A DNA stretch of 64,000 nucleotides from Aestuariirhabdus litorea (GTDB taxonomy: Bacteria; Pseudomonadota; Gammaproteobacteria; Pseudomonadales; Aestuariirhabdaceae): contig NZ_QWEZ01000002.1 of the NCBI RefSeq assembly GCF_003864255.1, positions 744,001 through 808,000 of the forward strand, written 5' to 3'. The notes beneath the pieces were generated by a model. That model was not told where the DNA came from and searched no databases. It saw only the letters and a program-made list of their open reading frames with translations. The position numbers and the translations under genes were made by a program. This document shows, one piece after another, positions 34,664 to 44,596 of the stretch; within the stretch, counting starts at the first letter, position 1; each line of letters opens with the position of its first letter.

Positions 34664-36343
34664 CTAGGCCACCTTGAATTCTTGCACCAGTGACTTCAGG
34701 TTTTCAGCAAGCTGTGCCAACTCCTCTGTTGCCACTGCCACCTGTTGGGCACCGGCCTCTGCATCGTGCTCGCTCTCATTAATTATGCTGATCGACTGGT
34801 TGACCTGCTCGGCAACGGCACTCTGCTGTTCGGCGGCGCTGGCAATCTGGTTGTTCATGTCGGTAATCAGGTCGACGGAGCGGGTAATCTCGGTCAACGC
34901 CGTGGAGGCCTGCCGCGAGAGATCAACAGCCTGCGTTGCCTTTTCGTAACCCCGGTTCATTGCTTCCACGGAGCCTCGGGCCTCCGCCTTGAGCCCGCTG
35001 ATCATCTCCTGAATGGAGGTTGTGGACTCCTGGGTGCGTGAGGCCAGCGTGCGAACCTCATCGGCTACCACAGCAAACCCTCGTCCCTGCTCGCCAGCGC
35101 GGGCCGCTTCGATAGCGGCGTTAAGGGCCAGCAGGTTGGTCTGGGCGGCAATGGAGGTGATCACCTCGAGAATGGTATCGACGTTTTCGGTCTGCTCACC
35201 CAGGCGGGTGATCGCATCCCTGGACTCTTCGATACTGTGGGCCAGCTCCTGAATGGAGGCATTGACCTGAGACACCACCTCCTCTCCCTTGCGAGCTTCT
35301 GCATCCGCCGTGGTGGTCGAGTCGGCCGCTTCCGTTGCGTTTCGGGCCACGTCCCGCACGGTCGCCGACATCTCATTCATGGCCACAGAGGTTTGATTGA
35401 GCTGCTCGGTTTGAAGTTCGATACTTTTCGCCGACTGGGTGGTGATGGTTGCCACCTCGTTGGTGGCACCGCTCAGCTGCTCGGTTCCGGCTGCGATCTG
35501 GGAGACCATGTCCAGCAGCTTATGGCTCATCACCTGCATGGCATGCAGCAACTGTCCAGTTTCATCCTTCGAACGTACATCAATCTGTACGGTGAGGTCG
35601 CCCTGTGCCAGACGTTCCGTTGCGTCAACGGCCTGCGCCAGGGGCTTGGTGATTGCCCGGGTAACCATCACACCAAATGCCAGGCCAAAGAGGGCGGATA
35701 ACAGTCCGATCATTACCATTCCCTTAAGACCGGCCTCCTCGTCGTGGTGCACTTTTTCGAGGGTGTGGTCAGTCATTTTTTCGACGCTGACGAGCACTTT
35801 TTGGAGGTGCTCATTAATTTGGCTTTGCGCATGCTCCAGGGCAATCACCTCGGAATCGGTAACGGCCTCACCACGCGTGAGCTTCATCATCATCGGCTCA
35901 ACCTTCTGCTCATAGGCCCGGTGCTCTTTTTCTGCAGCAAGCATCGATTGCTCGATAGCCTCAAGCTCTACCAGCAGTTCTTGGGAAAGCGCGTGGGTTT
36001 TGGCAGTCGCGACGATCTGCTCCCCCTGTTTAATCTCATGGTCGATCTCTGACGCCAGTTCCGTGATCTGGCGGTGCAGTCCAGGCACCGTCTCCTCGGC
36101 GGCGGTAATGCCGGCGATACGCATCGCCTTCTCGATGCGGATCGCCTTTTCGAGCTGCTTGGTGGTGATGTCGGATATCAGCTCGATCAGTGGCATGTCC
36201 TCATTCTGAACGGCTTGCAGCTCATGACCGATCAGGCGCATCTTACTGATGCCGTAGACCGATGAGATGGCCAGTAAAACTAAAAGCACGGCAATAATGG
36301 AACCGATTTTTTTGCCGATTTTAAGATCATAAAAATGTTGCAT
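34664..36343 (-). CDS. Methyl-accepting chemotaxis protein with 4-helix-bundle sensor
   Basis: A 559-residue chemoreceptor. Membrane segment 1 is about residues 13-32, the all-helical periplasmic sensor (4HB_MCP type) runs to about 205, membrane segment 2 about 208-230, then HAMP, then a 36-heptad-like signalling coiled coil with the hairpin tip [20 protein letters not shown]. It feeds CheW/CheA. The C-terminal pentapeptide for CheR tethering is not present (ends VQEFKVA). The ligand is unknown. Codon composition is less GC-rich than the flanking nif genes. Confidence 0.93.
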   Translation of the reverse strand: MQHFYDLKIGKKIGSIIAVLLVLLAISSVYGISKMRLIGHELQAVQNEDMPLIELISDITTKQLEKAIRIEKAMRIAGITAAEETVPGLHRQITELASEIDHEIKQGEQIVATAKTHALSQELLVELEAIEQSMLAAEKEHRAYEQKVEPMMMKLTRGEAVTDSEVIALEHAQSQINEHLQKVLVSVEKMTDHTLEKVHHDEEAGLKGMVMIGLLSALFGLAFGVMVTRAITKPLAQAVDATERLAQGDLTVQIDVRSKDETGQLLHAMQVMSHKLLDMVSQIAAGTEQLSGATNEVATITTQSAKSIELQTEQLNQTSVAMNEMSATVRDVARNATEAADSTTTADAEARKGEEVVSQVNASIQELAHSIEESRDAITRLGEQTENVDTILEVITSIAAQTNLLALNAAIEAARAGEQGRGFAVVADEVRTLASRTQESTTSIQEMISGLKAEARGSVEAMNRGYEKATQAVDLSRQASTALTEITRSVDLITDMNNQIASAAEQQSAVAEQVNQSISIINESEHDAEAGAQQVAVATEELAQLAENLKSLVQEFKVA

Positions 36344-37133
36344 GTGGTACTCCCTGTATTAAACACGATGCGTTTGTGCCCATTCTGGCGTTTTTTTAGT
36401 AATTGGTATGACCAGTTGACCGTGGTGATTTTGTAATGGATAGAGTAATCGGGAGAGGGGGTAGACTTATTGATCTCGAGGGTGGTTTTGTTGGGTTTTT
36501 TTGCGAGCACAAGCACATAATTTAATTTTTTAAGTTGCTGATATATAAGAGATGATCTTTATGCCCTTAAAGCATTAGCCTGTGCCCGGCCTTAAGGGGG
36601 ATGGCGCCCTTGCTGTGCTTCGTGGCGGTGATCAACCGTCGTTTGAGCAACGCGATCCTGCCCGGTTGAGTCTCAGGCTTTCCAGTCTGGGCTGTGGACG
36701 CCCATCCCGGGCGGATAGGAAACTGTGCCTGCCTATCCCCGGGGGCGCGCTGGGGTTGCGTAGTAGCGTCGGGCCTTGTTCTGGCGGTGCATCGCTAACC
36801 CCTATCCGCGGCAAGTCCGGTTATCAATCCAGCCTGTTGTGATCAAACGCTGACCCATCCGAATGCCGGCCAATGACAGCAGGTCGTTTTCGACGGCGCG
36901 CATCTGCTCATCCGTGAAAAGCCGTGGGGCTACAAGTTACGGGTAACGTGGCGCAGCCGGCGGCTTGATGGAGCGGAGTTACCGGGTCGAGCGCCTGATA
37001 AGGATTTCAGATACAAGTGGCAATGCGGCCGAGGAGCTTTTCATGAAATCCGTCTATCTTAGGGTATCAGCAGGAGATCTGCGGATAGCGTTGTGCCAAC
37101 CCCAGGATGATAGGAAGAATAAGGAGCAACTCG
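36344..37133. other. 790-base stretch without a supported gene
   Basis: The left 200 bases are AT-rich and will hold the chemoreceptor promoter. From 36580 on the sequence is GC-rich but every frame is short or broken. On the minus strand a coding-like peptide LFTDEQMRAVENDLLSLAGI is read downwards from about 36915 and stops near 36810 without a start codon; it may be the relic of a lost gene. No repeat shared with the rest of the window was noticed here. Confidence 0.5.
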
Positions 37134-37523
37134 ATGGAGCGAGCGATCCAGGCCATTATTCAGCAGCCGGTGGTTTGCGTGGGTGCCGATGACAGCATTG
37201 AGTCGGTGCAGCAGACGCTGGATAAAAACCGTCTCCACTGTGTGCCGGTGCTGGATGCACAGGGTGGCTGTTTTGGAGTGATCAGTGCCCAGGACCTGGT
37301 CCATTTCCATGTTCTCAATAAGAACGCAAAGGCTGAACGGGCGTGGGAGGCCTGTAGCCACAAGGTGATCGAAGTGGCCTCGGGTGCTTCGGTGCGGGAG
37401 GTCGCTGAACTGATGATGGCTCACCATATACATCATGTACTGATCATGGAGGCCGGCGATATCCTTGGCATTGTGTCGTCGGTGGATATCATTCGCCACT
37501 GCTTTGACTGCATGAATCTCTAG
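37134..37523 (+). CDS. Two-CBS-domain regulatory protein
   Basis: A 129-residue protein consisting of a CBS pair (Bateman module): CBS1 about residues 5-60 with NRLHCVPVLDAQGGCFGVIS, CBS2 about 78-128 with HHIHHVLIMEAGDILGIVSS. Such modules bind adenine nucleotides. The ATG at 37134 is preceded by AAGGAGCAAC. It stands alone and its partner is unknown. Confidence 0.88.
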   Translation: MERAIQAIIQQPVVCVGADDSIESVQQTLDKNRLHCVPVLDAQGGCFGVISAQDLVHFHVLNKNAKAERAWEACSHKVIEVASGASVREVAELMMAHHIHHVLIMEAGDILGIVSSVDIIRHCFDCMNL

Positions 37524-37738
37524 GAGGTCGTGCTCAGCCGTATGAGCGGTTTAGCGGGTTGTCGGTCGTTTTTGCGCCTCGCCCTTCTTGCCAGCAGCCC
37601 ATGGCAATCAGCCAAAGCAGGGTATCTCGAAAGGTACCCTGGCTAACCAGTCGGCTTATTGGTTTTTCCTGCAAAGAAACAGTTCTCTCATACAGCTCCT
37701 GGGGCTAGGCTGTAGTGGCTTACCCTACAGGAGTTGTT

Positions 37739-38125
37739 ATGATCAATTTTCACTGGTTTGCTCTCTTTGCTGCGCTTAATGGCCTGCTGCTGCTCTTGCT
37801 CACCATCAACGTTTCCCGGCTGCGGATGAAACATCGCATCTCCTACGGCGACGGGGGCAATCGCGAGCTGATGCTGGCGATCCGGGTCCACGCCAACGGG
37901 GTGGAGCAGGTGGTGATCTTCGGCCTGGTACTGTTGGCGCTGGCGTTGCTGCGGGCACCCCAGTGGCTGCAGGAGGCGCTGGTGGTGGGCTTTACCCTGT
38001 CGCGCCTGGCCCACGCCTATGGCATGCTGGGTCGGGTGCACCGGATGCGGCAGCTGGGAGCGGCGGTGACCTATCTCGCCCAGGCGGTGGCGGTGGTGGC
38101 CCTGCTGCTGGTGCTGCTGGGCTAA
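37739..38125 (+). CDS. MAPEG-family membrane protein
   Basis: A 128-residue inner-membrane protein with four hydrophobic segments and the MAPEG motif region RVHANGVEQVVIF followed by HAYGMLGRVHRMRQLGAAVTY. The family includes glutathione-dependent membrane enzymes. ACAGGAG lies just before the ATG at 37739. A second MAPEG-like gene follows 74 bases later. Confidence 0.85.
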   Translation: MINFHWFALFAALNGLLLLLLTINVSRLRMKHRISYGDGGNRELMLAIRVHANGVEQVVIFGLVLLALALLRAPQWLQEALVVGFTLSRLAHAYGMLGRVHRMRQLGAAVTYLAQAVAVVALLLVLLG

Positions 38126-38199
38126 GGGGGATTTCGACCCTAGGCCGCTAGCTATCGGTGAGAGTTCAATAACAATAACCCACAGGATAAGGAGATAGG

Positions 38200-38628
38200 A
38201 TGGACGCGCATTTAATACTGCAACCGGTGTTTGTGGTGGGTCTGTTGACCCTGGCGATGGCACTGTGGATGCTGGTGACCCGCATCCCCACCATGACGCG
38301 GATGAAGATCCACCCCCAGGAGGCGCAGAACACCAGCAAGCTGGTGGACCTGTTACCGGCGGAGGTGACCCGCATCTCCAACAACTACAACCACCTGTTC
38401 GAACAGCCGACCCTTTTCTACGCCGTGGCCATCGCCATTGCGCTGCTGGGCCACGTTGATACCCTGCATCTGGTCTGCGCCTGGGCCTACGCCGGTTTGC
38501 GCATCCTCCACTCTCTGGTGCAGGCCACCATCGACCGGGTGATGATCCGCTTCAGCCTCTTTATCCTCTCCTGGATCGCACTGGCTATAATGCTGGTGCG
38601 CGAAGCGCTGGCGGTGTTTGGTATGTAG
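38200..38628 (+). CDS. Second MAPEG-family membrane protein
   Basis: A 142-residue protein with four hydrophobic segments; NNYNHLFEQPTLFYAVAIAI in the middle and RILHSLVQATIDRVMIRF near the end are the conserved MAPEG positions (N-H-x-x-E-x-P and R-x-x-H). It is distinct in sequence from its neighbour, so not a recent duplicate. AAGGAGAT precedes the ATG. Substrate unknown. Confidence 0.85.
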   Translation: MDAHLILQPVFVVGLLTLAMALWMLVTRIPTMTRMKIHPQEAQNTSKLVDLLPAEVTRISNNYNHLFEQPTLFYAVAIAIALLGHVDTLHLVCAWAYAGLRILHSLVQATIDRVMIRFSLFILSWIALAIMLVREALAVFGM

Positions 38629-38740
38629 GAAAAGCTGATCCTGACCATCCTTTAGCATCGGTTATTACTCAGGCTTGGTCCAATTACAGGCTAAGGTCAT
38701 GACTGCTTCAAGGGCAGATCGTCAGCGTACATGCCTAATT

Positions 38741-38769
38741 AAAAAAGGCCTGCACAATGCAGGCCTTTT
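38741..38769. terminator. Bidirectional intrinsic terminator
   Basis: AAAAAA-GGCCTGC-ACAAT-GCAGGCC-TTTT: the hairpin has a T-run on both strands and lies between the convergent MAPEG and oxidoreductase genes. Confidence 0.88.
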
Positions 38770-38816
38770 AACTGAGGGTCCGTCACTATAGGGTTTGTCC
38801 TCGGGTACGGGCTGGC

Positions 38817-39824
38817 TTACAGCCTGACCAGCATCTTGCCGGTGTTTTTGCCTTCAAACAGGCCGATAAAGGCGTCGGGGGCCTGTTCGATACCCTCAAA
38901 CACGGTCTCCTGCCAGCTGATTTTTTTCTGCTGGATCCACTGCGCCATCTCGGCCACAAAGGCGGGGTAGCCGTCCCAGTGGTCGGAGACGATAAAGCCC
39001 TGCATCTTCAGCTTTTTGGTGACCAGGTTGGAGAGGTTGGCCGGCCCTGGCTGGGGTGCGGTGGCGTTGTAGAGATCGATCATGCCGCATACAGCGATGC
39101 GGCCATGGGCGTTCATGCGGTTGAGCACCGCCTCCAGGTGGGCGCCGCCGACGTTTTCAAAGTAGACGTCGACCCCCTCGGGGGTGGCGGCGGCGATATC
39201 CTTGTGGAGGTTCTGGCTGGTCTTGTAGTTGACCACCGCATCTACCCCCAGCTCCTCCTTCAGGTAGCGGGCCTTGGCGTCGGAGCCCACGCTGCCGGCG
39301 ACGTAGCAGCCCTGCAACTTGGCGAGCTGGCACACCAGGGCACCCACGGCGCCCGAGGCCGCCGACACAAACACCCGGTCACCCGGCTTCAGTTCGGCGA
39401 TCTTCATCAGCCCTACGTAGGCGGTCATTCCGGGCATGCCCATCACCCCCAGGAACGCCTGCTCGGGGATGCCGTTGTCCGGCAGCGGCTGCAGCTCTTC
39501 GCCGCTGGTAATGAAGTACTGGCGCCACCCCTTGCTGCTGGCCACCTTGGTGCCTACGGCAAAAGCGGGGTTGTTGGACTCCACCACCTCGCCGACGGCG
39601 CCGCCCTCGAGGGGCTCGTTGAGGGCGAAGGGGGCGATGTAGCTGTCTCGTTCGCTCATGCGCCCACGCATATAGGGGTCGACCGACATCCACAGGTTCT
39701 TGACCAGCACCTCGCCCGCGCCGAGCGTGGGCAGGGGGGTGGAAACAAGCTGGAAGTTGTCGTGGGTGGGCTGCCCCTCGGGGCGGCTTTTAAGGATGAT
39801 CTGCTGATTCGCTTCGATGTACAT
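38817..39824 (-). CDS. Zinc-free NADP-dependent alkenal/one oxidoreductase (CurA-like MDR)
   Basis: A 335-residue medium-chain reductase without zinc ligands. Typical motifs: VDPYMRGRMSERDSY near residue 50, GMPGMTAYVGLMKIAELKPGD, the nucleotide motif VSAASGAVGALVCQLAKLQG, and ENVGGAHLEAVLNRM. Relatives reduce alpha,beta-unsaturated carbonyls (leukotriene B4 dehydrogenase, curcumin reductase). ATG 39824 is preceded by AGAGGCC. Confidence 0.9.
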   Translation of the reverse strand: MYIEANQQIILKSRPEGQPTHDNFQLVSTPLPTLGAGEVLVKNLWMSVDPYMRGRMSERDSYIAPFALNEPLEGGAVGEVVESNNPAFAVGTKVASSKGWRQYFITSGEELQPLPDNGIPEQAFLGVMGMPGMTAYVGLMKIAELKPGDRVFVSAASGAVGALVCQLAKLQGCYVAGSVGSDAKARYLKEELGVDAVVNYKTSQNLHKDIAAATPEGVDVYFENVGGAHLEAVLNRMNAHGRIAVCGMIDLYNATAPQPGPANLSNLVTKKLKMQGFIVSDHWDGYPAFVAEMAQWIQQKKISWQETVFEGIEQAPDAFIGLFEGKNTGKMLVRL

Positions 39825-39915
39825 ACTGGCCTCTGGATTGGGTTCAGATTCTGTAAGGTATAGACTACGCGCCGCGCTATAATGCATCCAATGCATTATT
39901 CTGATAGTTAATATA

Positions 39916-40059
39916 ATTATCGTTTATGGTAGCTTTAGCCTGAACTTCACCGGACTCTCCGCGGCCGATCTCAATCTGCTGCCGGTGCTGCAGCTGCGGC
40001 AGCAGGTCTACGAGGCGCTGACCCACACCTTGGGCCAATTGGATAATGATGGCTTTAGG
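39916..40059 (+). pseudogene. Truncated gene fragment, possibly LysR-type
   Basis: From 39916 to a TAG at 40057-40059 the frame is open and ends in a GC-rich coding-like stretch LNFTGLSAADLNLLPVLQLR (from 39940) followed by about 20 more residues. The first part resembles the beginning of NodD/LysR-type regulators (..LDLNLLPVL..), but no standard start codon is present and the continuation is not LysR-like, so an internal deletion is likely. It is divergent from the oxidoreductase. No other gene is seen in 39825-40180. Confidence 0.4.
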
Positions 40060-40180
40060 TAGGGTAAAGTTGGGTTAGTCGAGTTGTTGTAAAGGTCGAA
40101 CTATAGAGAAGGATTTGATTGAAGGGCTCTGTAAATGGCACGTAAAGCTACACACTGACAGCTAGCCAACCTGCAATCAC

Positions 40181-40606
40181 TTATGCCGTGTTGCATGCAG
40201 GGTAGTCGCCATTTTTTTTGAAAAACTCCCAAATAACGGCGCGTTCAATCAGTTTTATAAAAGCCTTGCCCTCTTTCTCTGGGCGATCCACAGGAAGGAT
40301 GGCTACATATAGGTTTTCAGGTGGGGCGACATTGGGCACCCCTTTCAGGAACTGATTCGAGTAGGTCAGTCCACCGCTATGGCCTCTCTTCGCAAAGAAA
40401 GCTGACTGAGAAAACTGATAAAGCCTTTTGGCGATTGTCTGTCCTGTTGTTTCACCAACATAAATAATATTTGCAGAGGTTAATTTGGGCGGTGAACTGG
40501 GCTTATGACTAAAGTGAGCCAATATGTAGACACCACGAAGCCCTACCCCCGTAATGCATTTGTAGTCCTTAAATTGCACCCAGCCATTAAAGTTGGGGAT
40601 ATCCAT
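40181..40606 (-). CDS. GIY-YIG-like nuclease-domain protein, low GC
   Basis: A 141-residue protein with the GIY-YIG pattern: GVYILAHFS (GIY position) and, after 17 residues, NIIYVGETTGQTIAKRLYQF (YIG position with the following Thr/Arg residues). The C-terminal ERAVIWEFF could provide the metal-binding Glu. Base composition is clearly more AT-rich than all neighbours, a sign of recent transfer. No partner methylase or toxin gene adjoins. It may be a stray defence or mobile-element gene; the exact role is unknown. Confidence 0.7.
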   Translation of the reverse strand: MDIPNFNGWVQFKDYKCITGVGLRGVYILAHFSHKPSSPPKLTSANIIYVGETTGQTIAKRLYQFSQSAFFAKRGHSGGLTYSNQFLKGVPNVAPPENLYVAILPVDRPEKEGKAFIKLIERAVIWEFFKKNGDYPACNTA

Positions 40607-40713
40607 CTCACCACCCTGAAAAAAGACGTCGATATAACCTGTAGCCTGAAGCAGAAGGATTGGAAGAGAAAGCGGTGGCTTTGCTCTCTTTCATTGGTAT
40701 ACGCCACCCGAAG

Positions 40714-42189
40714 CTACTCAAAAGTCATCACCCCATCGTCGAGTCGGCCGTAGCGGATACGGAGCATATCCTTGATCACGTTGTCGTTGTTGCGCCAGGG
40801 GGCGAGGGTGCCCTGGCGGGGGATGCGGTCGAGGGCGCGCAGGATGTAACCCGAGCTGAGGTTGACGATCGGCTGGCGCTCCATGTCGGTGAACTCGGCG
40901 TGGCGTTTGCAGTGCTCAACTGAGGGCATGGCCTGGTCGTAGTGGTGGCGGTCCATATGGTTGAGCAGGCGGCAGACATAGTCGCAGGTGAGGTCCGCCT
41001 TCAGGGTCCAGCTGGCGTTGGTGTAGCCAAACACCGTGGCCAGGTTGGGGACGCCGTTGAACATCATGCCGCGGTAGTTGAGCAGCTCGTTGAATTGGAG
41101 CGGCTTGCCGTCGAGGGAGAGGCTCATGCCCGCCAGGAACTCCACCTGAAGCCCGGTGGCGGGGACGATGATATCGGCATCCAGCAGTTTGCCGGAGCTG
41201 AGCTCGACGCCGTTTTTGGTAAAGCGGCGGATGCGGTCGGTGACGATGTCGGCGGCCCCGCTGCGCAGGGCGGCGAACAGGTCGCCATCGGGGATCAGGC
41301 ACATACGCTGGTCCCAGGGGTTGTAGTTGGGGGTGAAGTGGGGGTCTACCGGAACCTCGGGGCCCAGCTCACGGGCCGCCTGCTGCTTGAGGAACTGGCG
41401 CACCTTGTCGGGCTTGCGGCGCGAGAGGCTGTAGATATAGACCGACAGCAGGGCGTTTTTCAGGCGCATCAGCTTGTAGGCGATCCCCGCGGGCAGCAGC
41501 CGGTTGGCCCAGAGGGCGATGGGGTCGATGGCGGGTCGGCTGAAGATATAGGTGGGGGAGCGCTGCAGCAGGGTGACCTGGGCGGCGCGGCGCGCCATGG
41601 CGGGTACCAGGGTGACGGCGGTGGCGCCGCTGCCGATCACCAGTACCCGCTTGTTGTCGTAGTCCAGCGCTTCGGGCCAGTGCTGGGGGTGGGCGATGGT
41701 GCCCTCAAAGTCGTCGTAGCCTTGGAACTCCGGCAGGTAGCCCTGCTCGTAGTTGTAGTAGCCGGTGCAGGTGATGAGGAAGTTGCAGCGCAGGCTGAAG
41801 GGCTCGCCATCGCGGGTGCCGGTGAGGGTCCAGCGGCGCTCCTCCGAGCACCAGTTGGCGCCGGTGACGCGGTGGCCGAAACGGATCTTCCGGTCGACCC
41901 CGTACTCGGCGGCGGTCTCCTTCAGGTAGTTGAGGATATCCTGGGCGTCGGCGATATCCTTGCGTTGGGTCCAGGGGCGAAAGCTGTAGCCGAAGGTGTA
42001 CATGTCCGAGTCGGAACGCACGCCGGGGTAGCGAAACAGGTCCCAGGTACCGCCGATGGCATCGCGCCCCTCGAGAATCGCGAAGCGATGGTGAGGGTTT
42101 TTCATGGTCAGGTGGCAGCCCGCGCCAATCCCCGATACCCCCGCCCCTATGATCACCACATCCAGCTGTTCGGTCGCTGTGTCCGCCAT
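40714..42189 (-). CDS. Flavin-containing monooxygenase (FMO/Baeyer-Villiger type)
   Basis: A 491-residue FAD/NADPH enzyme with the FAD motif VIIGAGVSGIGAGCHL near residue 12, GGTWDLFRYPGVRSDSD, the FxGxxxHxxxWP-like signature (YDDFEGTIAHPQHWP) and a second nucleotide motif VLVIGSGATAVTLVPAM. The ATG at 42189 gives the normal FMO N-terminus; a longer frame upstream is unlikely. It oxygenates a ketone, amine or sulfide; substrate unknown. It lies near the transferred GIY-YIG gene but has native base composition. Confidence 0.92.
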   Translation of the reverse strand: MADTATEQLDVVIIGAGVSGIGAGCHLTMKNPHHRFAILEGRDAIGGTWDLFRYPGVRSDSDMYTFGYSFRPWTQRKDIADAQDILNYLKETAAEYGVDRKIRFGHRVTGANWCSEERRWTLTGTRDGEPFSLRCNFLITCTGYYNYEQGYLPEFQGYDDFEGTIAHPQHWPEALDYDNKRVLVIGSGATAVTLVPAMARRAAQVTLLQRSPTYIFSRPAIDPIALWANRLLPAGIAYKLMRLKNALLSVYIYSLSRRKPDKVRQFLKQQAARELGPEVPVDPHFTPNYNPWDQRMCLIPDGDLFAALRSGAADIVTDRIRRFTKNGVELSSGKLLDADIIVPATGLQVEFLAGMSLSLDGKPLQFNELLNYRGMMFNGVPNLATVFGYTNASWTLKADLTCDYVCRLLNHMDRHHYDQAMPSVEHCKRHAEFTDMERQPIVNLSSGYILRALDRIPRQGTLAPWRNNDNVIKDMLRIRYGRLDDGVMTFE

Positions 42190-42345
42190 GCCTGTGCCCT
42201 CAGTGCGGCCAGTGTGCCGCCGTTTTTTATTGTTATAGGCCGTTGTGCGGGCGGCTCTGCGCCTGCACCGGCGTTTCATACTGACGCAATCGGATGGGGA
42301 AATAAAGGGTGTTGGCGGGGGTAGCTGGCGGGGAAGATGCGGGAC

Positions 42346-42373
42346 AAAAAAAGGCCGCCCCTGAAGGGCGGCC
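42346..42373 (-). terminator. Intrinsic terminator of hsp20
   Basis: On the minus strand GGCCGCCC-TTCAG-GGGCGGCC followed by seven T, 12 bases after the hsp20 stop codon. Confidence 0.92.
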
Positions 42374-42384
42374 CGGAGTCCCAA

Positions 42385-42837
42385 TCAGGACTCGCTGTGT
42401 TCCAGCGGCGCCTTGTCACCGGCGATCTCGATGGTGCGCGGTTTCATCGCTTCTGGAATCTCTTTTTTCAGGCCGATGGTCAGCAGGCCGTTGTTGAGGT
42501 CGGCCCCGGTGACTTCGATGTAGTCGGCCAGGTTGAATTTGCGCTCGAAGCTGCGGGTCGCAATGCCCTGGTGGAGGAAGTGACGCTTGCTCTTCTCCTC
42601 CTGCTTCTTGCCGTGTACCCGCAGGACGCCGTTCTCGGTCTCGATGTTCAGCTCGGAGCGGTCAAAGCCGGCCACGGCCAGGGTAATGGCGTACTGGTTC
42701 TCGCCCACCACTTCGATGTTGTAGGGGGGGTAGCCGGGGGCACTCTGGTCGCCGCGCAGGGCGTTGTCGAGCAGGGAGCCAAAACGGTCGAAGCCGATGC
42801 TGTTGCGGTACAGGGGGGTTAAATCGATGGTGTTCAT
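42385..42837 (-). CDS. Small heat-shock protein Hsp20 (IbpA-like)
   Basis: A 150-residue alpha-crystallin protein. N-terminal segment MNTIDLTPLYRNSIGFDRF and the crystallin domain with YAITLAVAGFDRSELNIETE and GVLRVHGKK are as in IbpA/IbpB; the I-x-I/V tail motif is present near the C-terminus (RTIEIAG). It binds unfolding proteins. A sigma-32 promoter lies 100 bases upstream and a terminator downstream, so it is a single-gene unit. Confidence 0.93.
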   Translation of the reverse strand: MNTIDLTPLYRNSIGFDRFGSLLDNALRGDQSAPGYPPYNIEVVGENQYAITLAVAGFDRSELNIETENGVLRVHGKKQEEKSKRHFLHQGIATRSFERKFNLADYIEVTGADLNNGLLTIGLKKEIPEAMKPRTIEIAGDKAPLEHSES

Positions 42838-42935
42838 GTGCATATCCTCCAACGGAAGCGATATTGGGTTAAAGCGGGGTCGTCGCCCCAGGGTGAGAGG
42901 TCGTTCTGCTGGAGACCCGACCTTCCTATTAGCGG

Positions 42936-42964
42936 ATATAGGGATCGGAGGTGAGGGTTTCAAG
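42936..42964 (-). promoter_or_regulatory. Sigma-32 heat-shock promoter of hsp20
   Basis: On the minus strand CTTGAAA (exact -35) is followed after 14 bases by CCCTATAT, one mismatch from CCCCATNT. Spacing fits sigma-32 (RpoH). Confidence 0.8.
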
Positions 42965-42975
42965 GGGATTTGTTT

Positions 42976-43007
42976 GAAAAAAAACGCCCCGCCGGATAGG
43001 CGGGGCG
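42976..43007 (-). terminator. Intrinsic terminator of nifLA
   Basis: On the minus strand CGCCCCGCC-TATCC-GGCGGGGCG followed by a run of T, 16 bases after the nifA stop codon. Confidence 0.92.
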
Positions 43008-43023
43008 CCGGAGGATATGGCCG

Positions 43024-44586
<1,563 letters not shown>

Positions 44587-44596
44587 CCGCAACTCC

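Noticed and set aside
36582-36842. Open frames of 60-86 residues on both strands in the GC-rich gap
   Set aside because: No ribosome site, no recognisable domain and composition unlike the neighbouring genes; treated as non-coding.
40181-40606. Restriction or homing endonuclease system
   Set aside because: Only a single small GIY-YIG-like domain; no methylase, intron or intein around it.
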